Assembly (NCBI GenBank): GCA_020247545.1
Contig: JADCIX010000025.1
Location: 1 to 52,287 of the forward strand
Source of the DNA: Rhodocyclaceae bacterium
Lineage (GTDB): Bacteria; Pseudomonadota; Gammaproteobacteria; Burkholderiales; Usitatibacteraceae
Direction: 5' to 3'
Length of the DNA: 52,287 nt
Part shown: positions 6,990 to 15,478 of the stretch, one piece after another
Layout: each line of letters starts with the position of its first letter
Numbering within the stretch: position 1 is the stretch's first letter
Position numbers and translations under genes: made by a program
The notes under the pieces: generated by a model
Databases searched by the model: none
Seen by the model: only the letters and a program-made list of their open reading frames with translations
Told to the model about the DNA's origin: nothing

Positions 6990-9547
6990 CTCAGCGTGAC
7001 AATTTCATGTGACTTCACGAACGATGTTGCTCCAGCAAGCGGGGCACCAGTGGCTGCGACACGCTGCCACTGTCCGGAAGAAAGCGCCGGCAGGAGTGTG
7101 AGGGGCTGATCCATAGCCGTTGGATTCCACAGCCGCAATTCAAGTGAATCACCGACGCGGCGTACGGCGCTGATTTGTAGATTCGGATTGTTGATTTCAG
7201 TACCAGCCGCCCATCGTGAAGTGGTCCCTCTTAGGCAGACTAACGGCCGTCGAAAACGTTGCGCCGCAGTCAGCGGGTGAACTGTAGGGCTACCAATCGC
7301 AATCTGAAACTCAAACACCTCGGTCCCCAAACACTGCGCTTCGGGTGTTGCCATATCCGGCCCCGCCCCGACCCCGCGCGTGACAAGATCGCGACGCGAC
7401 ATCCATCCCACACTACGAATGAGAGTCACCCCAAGCACCTGCTGGCCATTCGCTTGCAAAACCTCGTACTCTTGCATCGCACGGTGCAAGAAAACAAGAT
7501 CACCCGCAACAATCGTACTCAGTGAAGGATTGACCACAACCGGCATCTCTTGGCGGGTTACCGCCGTCGGATAGTCGGCATATCTGACGGGGTGGCGTAC
7601 CCACTCAAAGCCTGAATCACTGAATGTGTGTTCAACCTGTGCGGGCAAGGCCACGATCAAGCGTGTGCGCTGATCACTTGCGCGATTAGTCCAGTCGAGC
7701 GAAAAATCAATCGTTGGCGCGTCCTCAAACAGCCGTATGCGCAGTACACCTGTGTTGGAAACCGTCTCGGCTGACGGCCCGGCCCGATCAGCTGACAAAC
7801 TCTGCGGCGTCGTCAGCGTAACGGCAAGTACGAGTTCCTGCACCTCAGCCAGCGCGAGACAAGAAACCAGCGAATACCTTGTTTGTGCCACTTGATGTTG
7901 ATTCGGTGGCGGAGAAAAATTGTACGAGTCGCCCGCATCTAATTCCGAAACAAACGACAACGCGGGTATCAAGGTCTGACCGGTGAGCCTATTCGCAATC
8001 GATAACTCACCATGGTCGTTCAGGAAAATACGGTAGCGCCGATTTTCGATGGCGGCGGGCATGGCAGCCGCTGGTGAGGGCCCAATCGGAGGCGTTGCAT
8101 CGTCAATCACACAGGCAAGCGCTTGGAGCCCAGGAATCTCACAACGCACCAATACCTCATAACGATGCCCCTCAAGCCGCTCAGGGAAATCGTCAATCGG
8201 TGAGCGCAGCGTTGTATCGGATTGGACATTGATCAATTGACAGTGAAGCGGTTCACCAGCCGACGTTTTCAGCGACAACGCAGTCCGCTTTTCGCCACGC
8301 AAGAACAAACTGATGACCTGCGTCCCTGCAAAGGCGATTGGCAGCGGATTAAACAGGGTAAATCTGGCGTCATCGGCGAATACATCGGCGGTCTCGCACC
8401 CTCTCCCGGGGTGTTGCTCAGCACTAACCAACCCGCCGGCAACCAATGCGCGGTCCACCAGCGCATTCAAGCGTTGGTCGATCAACTGATAACGCGTCAC
8501 CATTTCCCGATGCACTTGATCGATGCTGCAGCCACAGATGGAATCGTGTGCCTGCTGCTGGAGCACCATGCGCCAAGTATCTTGCAAATAACGCGTCGGA
8601 TAGTCGTCCAATTGAAGCTGCGCGAGAAGTGGCTCGACAAGACCGAGCAGGCGATCCTCAGCGTCTTGATTAAGGCGCTTTAGATACCGCCTCGTCGACA
8701 GCACGTCGGGTAGTACAAACGCCTGCTTATTGTTGCGTAGCGCCCCGTGGATAACTTGACGACGACCTGCGGTTTGTATCATGGCCGTCTCAACGTGATC
8801 GGCGAGCGATTTCTCGACCAATTGATATGTCGTGTTTGTCTGGTTAAAGGCTTCAATTCGCGCCGCGGTGGCGTCCACCGATAACAAGTGATCACCACCT
8901 TGCGTAAGCAGCAATTCCGTGCCGAGACTTCGGGCGGCCACAGAATCCAAATAACCAGCCAAGGCCGCCTGCCAGTCGGTGACGTTGAGGGGATGTTGGT
9001 AGTAGCCCTGCGTTAAAAACACCGCACCAACACGCGTACCATCCGGCGATTGCCAGTCAAACTCCGCAACGGGTGAATTCACACCACGCCACATTACCGC
9101 TGAGTGAATGCCAAAGTTGGTGAGCAGTTGGGGTATTTGCCCGATATGCCCGAACGTATCTGGTAGGTAGCCCACGTATTGGCAATTACCCGCAGTAACT
9201 GCGTCAGCGATACCGAGCTCTAAGTTACGTAACAATGATTCCCCGCAAACGAGGAATTCATCGGCCATCACATACCACGGGCCAAGTACGATGCGCTTCG
9301 CTTTCACCAGCGCCTGTACGCGGGATACCAGTGCCGGTTCTGCGTTTGCGAGCAGATCCTCGTAGGCAGCGGTTTGTCCGTCAAATAAAAACTGCCGCAA
9401 CGTTCCCGACTCCAACTGCGTCACCACGCGGGACATCACGTGGATCAGGCGTGCGACAAAAGTCTGATGTGGAAAGTACCATTCACGATCCCAGTGGGTC
9501 TGTACCACCACCGCAACCGGGCGCTTTTCTTTGGCGGCACTGCTCAT
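6977..9547 (-). CDS. Glycoside hydrolase family 38 (alpha-mannosidase / mannosylglycerate hydrolase-like)
   Basis: This 856-residue GH38 enzyme has no signal peptide and should act in the cytosol on an imported glycoside. The zinc-site motif THWDREWYF has His18 and Asp20. The nucleophile motif YLPDTFGHIGQ has Asp130. A later GGDHLLSVD probably supplies the last metal ligand. A helical middle domain (GCSIDQVHREMVTRYQ) and a long beta-rich C-terminal half match the family. The bacterial branch includes MngB (2-O-mannosylglycerate hydrolase) and cytosolic alpha-mannosidases. Linkage and aglycone cannot be read from sequence, and the nearby ManNAc-6-P epimerase leaves open that the substrate contains an N-acetylated mannose. 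It overlaps permease and DUF4127 genes on either side. Confidence 0.93.
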   Translation of the reverse strand: MSSAAKEKRPVAVVVQTHWDREWYFPHQTFVARLIHVMSRVVTQLESGTLRQFLFDGQTAAYEDLLANAEPALVSRVQALVKAKRIVLGPWYVMADEFLVCGESLLRNLELGIADAVTAGNCQYVGYLPDTFGHIGQIPQLLTNFGIHSAVMWRGVNSPVAEFDWQSPDGTRVGAVFLTQGYYQHPLNVTDWQAALAGYLDSVAARSLGTELLLTQGGDHLLSVDATAARIEAFNQTNTTYQLVEKSLADHVETAMIQTAGRRQVIHGALRNNKQAFVLPDVLSTRRYLKRLNQDAEDRLLGLVEPLLAQLQLDDYPTRYLQDTWRMVLQQQAHDSICGCSIDQVHREMVTRYQLIDQRLNALVDRALVAGGLVSAEQHPGRGCETADVFADDARFTLFNPLPIAFAGTQVISLFLRGEKRTALSLKTSAGEPLHCQLINVQSDTTLRSPIDDFPERLEGHRYEVLVRCEIPGLQALACVIDDATPPIGPSPAAAMPAAIENRRYRIFLNDHGELSIANRLTGQTLIPALSFVSELDAGDSYNFSPPPNQHQVAQTRYSLVSCLALAEVQELVLAVTLTTPQSLSADRAGPSAETVSNTGVLRIRLFEDAPTIDFSLDWTNRASDQRTRLIVALPAQVEHTFSDSGFEWVRHPVRYADYPTAVTRQEMPVVVNPSLSTIVAGDLVFLHRAMQEYEVLQANGQQVLGVTLIRSVGWMSRRDLVTRGVGAGPDMATPEAQCLGTEVFEFQIAIGSPTVHPLTAAQRFRRPLVCLRGTTSRWAAGTEINNPNLQISAVRRVGDSLELRLWNPTAMDQPLTLLPALSSGQWQRVAATGAPLAGATSFVKSHEIVTLRCRC

Positions 9548-10383
9548 CCCTTCACCGCGCCTTTCATCGCACCTTCAATAAAAAAGCGTTGCGTGAACGT
9601 GAAGAACAGCAGAATCGGAACAATTGAGAACACCGCACCCGCCGCGACCAAACGCCAGTCTAGCGAGAAGGTGCTGGCCAATCGATTGACACCGAGCGGC
9701 AGGGTGAATAGTGAAGGCTGATCGATGATGATGAGCGGCCAGAGGAAGTCGCCCCAGACTGCGATGAAACTGAACACCGCCAGTGTCGCCAGCGACGGTT
9801 TTATCAATGGCAACATGACAAACCACCAAATGCGCAGACGCGAAACGCCGTCCATGATTGCTGCCTCCTCAATGGCCACTGGGACGGATAAAAACGCCTG
9901 CCGCAAAAAGAAAATGCCAAACGCGGTACATGCGTGTGGCAACACCAGGCCGAGGTATGTGTTTTGAAGTCCGAGTGAAATGGCCAGCTCGTAAACCGGA
10001 ATCATCAACAACTGGAACGGAATCATCATGGAGGACAGCAGCACAATGAACAACACCGACCGCCCCTTGAAGGGGATACGCGCCAGCGGATAAGCTGCTA
10101 ACGACGCGAGCAGGAGGTTCAAGGCCACGGAAAGAACGGCGACCAGCGCGCTATTCTTCAAGTAAGTAAAAAACGGCTGCGAATCGATGACGCGAAAGAA
10201 ATTGTCGAGCGTTGGCGATTGCGGGATCAACACCGGCGGATAGGCGAAGATGTTTTCGTCGGTCGACTTCAGCGAGGTGGACAACAGCCATAAAAATGGT
10301 CCGACAGTAAACAACAGCACGATCAGGATCGCGAGATAACGGAGCAGCAATGGCAACACGGCTTGGAGGTTAGGTTTTTTCAC
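9544..10383 (-). CDS. Carbohydrate ABC transporter permease (MalG/UgpE type)
   Basis: A 279-residue inner-membrane permease with six hydrophobic segments. The cytoplasmic EAA loop reads 'EEAAIMDGVSRLRIWWFVMLPLIKPSLATLAVFSF', where the coupling helix meets the ATPase. The N-terminal segment ending 'TVGPFLWLLSTSLKSTDENIFAYPPVLIP' is characteristic of the MalG/UgpE/AraQ branch. It overlaps the upstream permease by 14 bases and the GH38 gene by 4. It forms a heterodimer with the product of 10370-11254. Substrate is inferred only from neighbours. Confidence 0.95.
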   Translation of the reverse strand: MKKPNLQAVLPLLLRYLAILIVLLFTVGPFLWLLSTSLKSTDENIFAYPPVLIPQSPTLDNFFRVIDSQPFFTYLKNSALVAVLSVALNLLLASLAAYPLARIPFKGRSVLFIVLLSSMMIPFQLLMIPVYELAISLGLQNTYLGLVLPHACTAFGIFFLRQAFLSVPVAIEEAAIMDGVSRLRIWWFVMLPLIKPSLATLAVFSFIAVWGDFLWPLIIIDQPSLFTLPLGVNRLASTFSLDWRLVAAGAVFSIVPILLFFTFTQRFFIEGAMKGAVKG

Positions 10384-11254
10384 GCAGAAACCGCAGATTG
10401 ATGAGTGAAAACACGAGAGTCAGCAGGAAGAGGACAACACCGATAGCCGACGCGTACCCCATTTCAAACTCCGAGAACGCCGACTCGTAAAGATAGTAGA
10501 CCAACGTTTTGGTCGAATCCATCGGCCCGCCCTGCGTCATGACGTACACCTCCTCAAACACCTTCATCGCGGCGATTGACGACATGACGGTGACTACCGC
10601 AATCGAAGGTCTCAACAATGGAATCGTGATGTGAATCATCTGCTGCCATGCGCTGACGCCTTCAACCTCGGCAACTTCGTACAGGTGACGGGGTATCGAC
10701 TGCAATCCGGCCAAATAAATCACCATGTAATACCCCATGCCGCTCCAGATGGTAACAGCCATCACGCTAAACAGTGCATTGGCGGGATCGGTGAGAAACG
10801 CAACGGGGTCGGTCGTTACACCAGAAGCGAGCAATACATAGTTGAGAATACCCTGCTCCTCGTACACCCATTTCCAGATAAGTCCGCTGATGACCAGTGA
10901 CGTGATAACAGGCAAGTAGATTGCAGCGCGGATAAACGTGATGCCTGGAATGTGCTTATTTACTAAAGCAGCAAGGAAAATCGGTGCAATGACCAATACC
11001 GGCACAACCACCACCATGTACAACAACGTGTTCTTCAGTGCCGCCCAGAAAAACGGGTCGCGCCAGACGTTCAGATAATTTGCAAACCCGACAAATTCCG
11101 CTTCGCGAATCATATTGAAGTTGGTGAAACTCAAATAGATCGCTTTCAGCGCGGGATACAGCACAAACGTCGCCAGCACCACACAAGCCGGAATCAGGAA
11201 CAGATAAGGTATCAACGGGTTGCCGGTGATACGGCTGAACGATGTTGCCTTCAT
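10370..11254 (-). CDS. Sugar ABC transporter permease (MalF/UgpA type)
   Basis: This 294-residue protein has six membrane segments. Its N-terminus 'LIPYLFLIPACVVLATFVLYPALKAIYLSFTNFNM' and EAA loop 'VAEVEGVSAWQQMIHITIPLLRPSIAVVTVMS' define the CUT1 family partner permease. The start overlaps the kinase stop by 4 bases. Together with the second permease, the binding protein at 12201 and the ATPase at 2780 it completes an importer. The kinase gene inserted between binding protein and permeases suggests coupled uptake and phosphorylation. Confidence 0.95.
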   Translation of the reverse strand: MKATSFSRITGNPLIPYLFLIPACVVLATFVLYPALKAIYLSFTNFNMIREAEFVGFANYLNVWRDPFFWAALKNTLLYMVVVVPVLVIAPIFLAALVNKHIPGITFIRAAIYLPVITSLVISGLIWKWVYEEQGILNYVLLASGVTTDPVAFLTDPANALFSVMAVTIWSGMGYYMVIYLAGLQSIPRHLYEVAEVEGVSAWQQMIHITIPLLRPSIAVVTVMSSIAAMKVFEEVYVMTQGGPMDSTKTLVYYLYESAFSEFEMGYASAIGVVLFLLTLVFSLINLRFLREKT

Positions 11255-12204
11255 CGTGGCTCCATAACCAAACGCTCAAACACCAGCCGCGCGGCACCAT
11301 ACACGCCTGCATCATTGCCCATTGCAGCGACCGCGACCGGTACTTGAACACCTCTTGCGGCAAGGCCAGCCTCCAACATCGGCCACCAGTGTTCACGCGA
11401 ATCCACCATTCCGCCACCAATGATGATGACATCTGGATCAATCATCCAATGCAGATTGAATACCTGCAACACAAGGTGTTCGCACCACCGCTCTACAGCG
11501 CGCGACGCGTTGGCGTCTCCTTGTGCGAACCGTTCCATCACCGCCGCGCCGCCGAACGGATGGTCAAGCTGTTCCGGTAGCGCGACGATCTGTCGGTAGA
11601 CATTACCCAATCCCGTACCGGATACCAAGTGTTCAACCTTGACTTCTGTTTGCGAATGACGATCCCACATGCGGGCGATGCCAAAATGTCCGGTGAGATG
11701 ATGGCGGCCTGTTAATAGCCGTCCATTGGTCACAACAGCACCACCAAGCCCGGTGCCCAACGTTAGCATCACCGCACTCGCATTTGCGCCCAACCCGTGA
11801 CGACCGCACCAAATCTCCCCGACCAGCGCACAGTTGGCATCGTTGTCTGCGACCACCGGCAATTGATATCGGTCGCCAAAATGGGCACCAAGTGGTGTGC
11901 CCGCCCAACCTGGAATTTGTGGTGCCGAACTAACGACCAGCCCGCTGGTGGGCTCAATGACGCCAGCTGAAGACAGACCAATCCCGCAAACGGAAGTACC
12001 GGCCGGTACTTGTTGTTGTAACTCTTCGATAGTCGCCTCGATCACGCCCAGCACGTGGCTGGCTCCAAGTGAGGCATCGGTGGCATACCGTGTGCCGGCG
12101 AGCATGTTTGCATGCCGGTCAATGAGTGCTCCGCGAATTTTAGTACCGCCGATATCGATTGCGATAACAACCGGCGCAGCCACGGGTTTGGCACCATGAC
12201 TCAC
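11251..12204 (-). CDS. ROK family sugar kinase lacking the usual zinc motif (probable amino-sugar kinase)
   Basis: A 317-residue cytosolic kinase of the ROK group. The phosphate-binding motif DIGGTK is at 17-22, followed by DNDANCA (catalytic Asp) and GTGLGGAVV. The usual ROK zinc motif (CxCGxxGCxE) after the GH motif is replaced by 'MWDRHSQTEVKVEHLVSG' with no cysteines, a real departure from bacterial NagK/NanK consensus. Between ABC-importer genes and next to nanE, phosphorylation of ManNAc or GlcNAc is the most economical role. Glucose or another hexose is possible. It overlaps the binding-protein gene and the permease gene by 4 bases each. Confidence 0.85.
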   Translation of the reverse strand: MSHGAKPVAAPVVIAIDIGGTKIRGALIDRHANMLAGTRYATDASLGASHVLGVIEATIEELQQQVPAGTSVCGIGLSSAGVIEPTSGLVVSSAPQIPGWAGTPLGAHFGDRYQLPVVADNDANCALVGEIWCGRHGLGANASAVMLTLGTGLGGAVVTNGRLLTGRHHLTGHFGIARMWDRHSQTEVKVEHLVSGTGLGNVYRQIVALPEQLDHPFGGAAVMERFAQGDANASRAVERWCEHLVLQVFNLHWMIDPDVIIIGGGMVDSREHWWPMLEAGLAARGVQVPVAVAAMGNDAGVYGAARLVFERLVMEPR

Positions 12205-13547
12205 GGCTGCGTCCCTGATACTGCGCGAGCGGCAAATTTGGTCGGGCAGGGCAATAATGCCGACCAGGTTGTATCAATCTCCGACAATGCTTGTCGCGTG
12301 GTCTTTCGGTTCAGCATGACCGCCTGCAGATTGCGTGCGTAGTCACTACGAAACTTATTGTAGTTGCGCATTGGTGGTACGAGCACTTCACCACGCTTAA
12401 CCTGCTCAACCGAAAGCGCACGGGCTTCATCCAACAAACGATCACCGCTCGCTGTTGTGAAAAATGGATCGTCATAACTCTTTGTGCTCGAAGGAAGAAT
12501 CGGCACACGCCGTGCGAACTCCGTCTGATTGGCCGCATTGGTGAGGAATACCGCAAAACGAAAAGCCGCTTTCTTGTTGGGCGATTGGTCGAGCACAGCG
12601 ACATTCATGGCGGCGATGTTTGGTGGTGATTCGCCGACGCCAATCTGCAACGTCACCCCGACATTGGCATAAAACGCGGGGTTGTTGGTCTTGATGAACT
12701 GGAGAAATTGCATGCCGGTGCTCACCATCGCCACCTGCCCTGATAAGAACATTTCAACCGCTTTACGGTGGCCTTCGGTGACTACATTTTTCGGCACCAG
12801 TCCATCTTGGTATAGCTGTTGGTGAAAGTTAAAAACATGTTCACCGCGTTCATTCACAAACCCCGCGCGACAACCGTTTGCGCTGAGAATGGACGCGCCC
12901 ATCGACACCAACGTTTCGAGCGGCGTACTGCCGTCAAGCGCCGGAAAGTATGCGTAACGTCCGGTGGTCGCCCTGACTTTTTGCGCCGCTGGCAACAACC
13001 CCGCAAACGTCGTTGGTGCTTCGACACCGGCCCTGGCAAGTAGTGTCTTGTTGTATAACAGCACACTGGTGGTTAGGTACCAAGGCAGGGCGAAGGTCTT
13101 GCCATCGAGCCGATTTGCCTTCCACGCGGCGGGTAGGTAGGCGCGAATCTCTTCTGCACTCAAGAATTTCTCCGGGTCTGCCAACGCGCCAAATTCGGCC
13201 AGCTTCGAGGCAAATTGTGGATTCAGATTCACCAGGTCCGGTGCGGGCCGCCGTGGAGACGCCGAGGCAACCGCCGTGAGTGTCTTTTTCTCCATCTCAG
13301 ACCACGGCACATCCACCCACTTCACGCGAACATCTGGATTCTGTTTTTCAAAACTGCTGATGACGCCGCGAATGTAGGCATCATGAAACGGTGAAAGTTG
13401 CATCGTCCAGAACTGTACTTCCACGCCTGTGGCGAATGCCCCGCACGAGACAGCCATAGCAGCAGCGATGACCACAATCGAGTACCACCCGCGCCAAAGC
13501 GCGGCGAGACTCGCGGATAATGATGGGAAGGTAAGCTGACTAATCAA
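12201..13547 (-). CDS. Sugar ABC transporter substrate-binding protein (family 1)
   Basis: A 448-residue extracellular solute-binding protein. A positively charged start is followed by a hydrophobic stretch (YSIVVIAAAMAVSCGAFATG) ending near residue 42. The mature part opens VEVQFWTMQLSPFHDAYIRGVISSFEKQNPDVRVKWVDVPW, typical of CUT1 sugar-binding proteins. It is the first gene of the eight-gene minus-strand operon. The frame opens at a TTG (13547), about 10 bases after a CTGGGG stretch. No better ATG exists before the signal segment, so the start is uncertain. The promoter must lie in the 108-base gap to nanE, where a GAAACG-N5-CGTTTC palindrome is found. Confidence 0.92.
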   Translation of the reverse strand: MISQLTFPSLSASLAALWRGWYSIVVIAAAMAVSCGAFATGVEVQFWTMQLSPFHDAYIRGVISSFEKQNPDVRVKWVDVPWSEMEKKTLTAVASASPRRPAPDLVNLNPQFASKLAEFGALADPEKFLSAEEIRAYLPAAWKANRLDGKTFALPWYLTTSVLLYNKTLLARAGVEAPTTFAGLLPAAQKVRATTGRYAYFPALDGSTPLETLVSMGASILSANGCRAGFVNERGEHVFNFHQQLYQDGLVPKNVVTEGHRKAVEMFLSGQVAMVSTGMQFLQFIKTNNPAFYANVGVTLQIGVGESPPNIAAMNVAVLDQSPNKKAAFRFAVFLTNAANQTEFARRVPILPSSTKSYDDPFFTTASGDRLLDEARALSVEQVKRGEVLVPPMRNYNKFRSDYARNLQAVMLNRKTTRQALSEIDTTWSALLPCPTKFAARAVSGTQP

Positions 13548-13561
13548 AACTGCGAACCCCA

Positions 13562-13578
13562 GAAACGACGGACGTTTC
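13562..13578. promoter_or_regulatory. Palindrome GAAACG-N5-CGTTTC in the importer/nanE divergent gap
   Basis: GAAACGACGGACGTTTC is a 17-base palindrome with 6-base perfect arms, 15 bases upstream of the binding-protein start and 78 bases upstream of nanE. Its position in a divergent promoter region fits an operator, possibly shared by both transcription units. No regulator gene is adjacent except nagR at 16613. The motif does not match the repeats found upstream of nagR. Confidence 0.35.
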
Positions 13579-13655
13579 CAGCCATAATTGACTCAAACTG
13601 CCCGTCGATTGGACACTTTGAAGACACCATCAACAACTTTCGCGATTCCACCGCC

Positions 13656-14336
13656 ATGAACTTTCGTACGCCTGCACTCATTGATTCTGCACTGCGAGGT
13701 CGCTTGGTGGTGTCCTGCCAGCCCGTCGACCGGGGGCCCATGGACCTTGACGGCATCGTGGTCGCACTCGCCGCAGCGGCCATCGCCGGCGGAGCGGGCG
13801 GGGTGCGTATTGAAAGTGCTCGGCGTGTCGCGGCAGTGAGCCGTGCGCTGGATGCACCGATAATCGGCATCGTCAAACGCGATCTCGCCGATTCACCCGT
13901 CCGCATTACGCCGTTTCTAGAAGACGTGGCCGAACTGGCCGTCGCTGGTGCGGACATCATTGCTGTTGATGCGACCGCCCGACCGCGGCCAGTTTCCGTC
14001 GCCAAACTTCTTGAACACATACGTTCGCTCGGGGTCCTTGGCATGGCCGATTGCAGTAACGTGGAAGAAGCACTCGCCGCACACCAGCTCGGATTTGATG
14101 TCGTTGGCACAACACTGTCGGGATACGTCGGCGGCGATATTCCCGCCGGGCCGGACATAGCGTTCATTCGCGCCATCTCAGCACGGATGCCGCGTGTGAT
14201 GGCAGAGGGCCGGTTTAACACGCCTGCTTCCGCCGCCGCCGCCATCGACGCGGGCGCATGGTCAGTGACAGTCGGCACGGCAATCACACGCACCGAGGTC
14301 GTTACCGGATGGTTTGCCGATGCACTCAAGGCTTAA
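13656..14336 (+). CDS. nanE: N-acylglucosamine-6-phosphate 2-epimerase
   Basis: NanE converts ManNAc-6-P to GlcNAc-6-P in the cytosol. The 226-residue length matches the family (about 230). Conserved blocks are VVSCQPVDRGPMD, APIIGIVKRDLADSPVRITPF (with the catalytic Lys), GADIIAVDATARPRP, GMADCSNVEEAL, GFDVVGTTLSGYVGG, VMAEGRFNTP and WSVTVGTAITRTEVVTGWF. It is divergent from the importer operon and ends 9 bases before the convergent nagB-II gene. No sialic acid lyase (nanA) is present in the window. Here nanE probably serves a ManNAc-containing substrate delivered by the importer rather than sialic acid, which is an inference. Confidence 0.95.
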   Translation: MNFRTPALIDSALRGRLVVSCQPVDRGPMDLDGIVVALAAAAIAGGAGGVRIESARRVAAVSRALDAPIIGIVKRDLADSPVRITPFLEDVAELAVAGADIIAVDATARPRPVSVAKLLEHIRSLGVLGMADCSNVEEALAAHQLGFDVVGTTLSGYVGGDIPAGPDIAFIRAISARMPRVMAEGRFNTPASAAAAIDAGAWSVTVGTAITRTEVVTGWFADALKA

Positions 14337-14345
14337 GCTTTCTGG

Positions 14346-15371
14346 CTACTGCGTCTTGGTAACTTTAGCAAGATACTTCGGCTTGTCCGGGTCGAAGCCG
14401 CGAGCGCGAGAAACTGCCTCGACCATCGGGTAAAAACTCTGCACCACCGAAATAGGGTCAAGATCAACAGACCCCGTCTCCACGATCGGCAGGTCGACAC
14501 CCGGTGTTGCTGCTGGCGCGGCAAGCAGCACGTGCGCGCCGCGAAGGCGCATTTCATCCGCAAGTGCCACCAACCCCGCGTGTGCCGGACCACGCGGTGC
14601 CAACACCAACAGCGGGTAACCCTTATCAATCAGCGCCATCGGGCCGTGCTTGACTTCCGCGCCGGAGAAGGCCTCTGCTTGAATGACACAGGTTTCTTTA
14701 AATTTGAGTGCCGCTTCCATCGCCACCGCGTGCCCGGTGCCACGGCCGATCACCAACATTTGCTCGGCGTCCTTTAGCACCTCAATACCCTGTGACCAAT
14801 CTTGAACTACCGCACGCGACAACACGGACGGCAAGTCGTTGATGGCTGCGTCCAGCGCGTTATCTTGCTGCCACGCCGCCGTAACACGTGCACCGGCGAC
14901 CAGCTGGGCAATAAAACTCTTGGTTGCAGCGACACTTTTTTCTTCACCTGCACAAAGCGGGAACACCCAGTTTGAGGCCTTGGCCAGCGGCGACTTTTCG
15001 TCGTTCACAAAGGCCGCCGTCTTTGCACTGCCGGCACTGAAGAACTGCATCGGCGCAACCAGATCAGGGCTTTGCCCGGACTGCGAAAACGCGGCGGCAA
15101 ACAAACCCTCGGTCTGAATGTTCGACTGATACAGCGTAATTAAGGACATTGGTAGCGAGGTGACCAACCTGCCGAGCCGCGCCATGATGAGGTAAGCCAT
15201 AAAATGTGCAGCGTGGTCGGAGCTACCACGCGCCACCGTAAGAATCGACCGGGGCGAGTATTCACGCAACACCTGGCCAAATTCCTGATACAGGTTAGGC
15301 TGTGATTGCAGTTGCCGCGCGACGGCGATCGGCGCTTCCCTTGCTTCTGCCAGCATCAAACTACTATTCAT
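14346..15371 (-). CDS. SIS-domain glucosamine-6-phosphate deaminase (NagB-II type)
   Basis: This protein has two SIS sugar-phosphate isomerase domains and resembles the isomerase half of GlmS without the glutaminase. Motifs are VARGSSDHAAHF, AAFSQSGQSPDL, EKSVAATKSF, VIGRGTGHAVAMEAALKFKETC and AEAFSGAEVKHGPMAL. Placement directly after nagA indicates the NagB-II role (GlcN-6-P to Fru-6-P plus ammonia) known from Shewanella and xanthomonads. The frame is open to 15422, but the ATG at 15371 (MNSSLMLAEA) has a GAGAG ribosome-binding site and gives 341 residues. It is the third gene of the nagR-nagA-nagB-II unit. An AgaS-like specificity is the main alternative. Confidence 0.9.
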   Translation of the reverse strand: MNSSLMLAEAREAPIAVARQLQSQPNLYQEFGQVLREYSPRSILTVARGSSDHAAHFMAYLIMARLGRLVTSLPMSLITLYQSNIQTEGLFAAAFSQSGQSPDLVAPMQFFSAGSAKTAAFVNDEKSPLAKASNWVFPLCAGEEKSVAATKSFIAQLVAGARVTAAWQQDNALDAAINDLPSVLSRAVVQDWSQGIEVLKDAEQMLVIGRGTGHAVAMEAALKFKETCVIQAEAFSGAEVKHGPMALIDKGYPLLVLAPRGPAHAGLVALADEMRLRGAHVLLAAPAATPGVDLPIVETGSVDLDPISVVQSFYPMVEAVSRARGFDPDKPKYLAKVTKTQ

Positions 15372-15478
15372 CAACAATCTCTCATTTAGAAGATCACGCT
15401 TTTGATCGCTCCTACCAATCATCTCTGGTAACCACTAAGCTCTTTGATCAGTCGCTCGCGGTCACGCGGCTGTTTAGT

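Noticed and set aside
13544-14329. A 261-codon open frame on the minus strand covering nanE
   Set aside because: It lies entirely opposite nanE, which has all family motifs. Its product is low-complexity (Ala/Ser/Thr/Met-rich) and matches nothing; a shadow frame.
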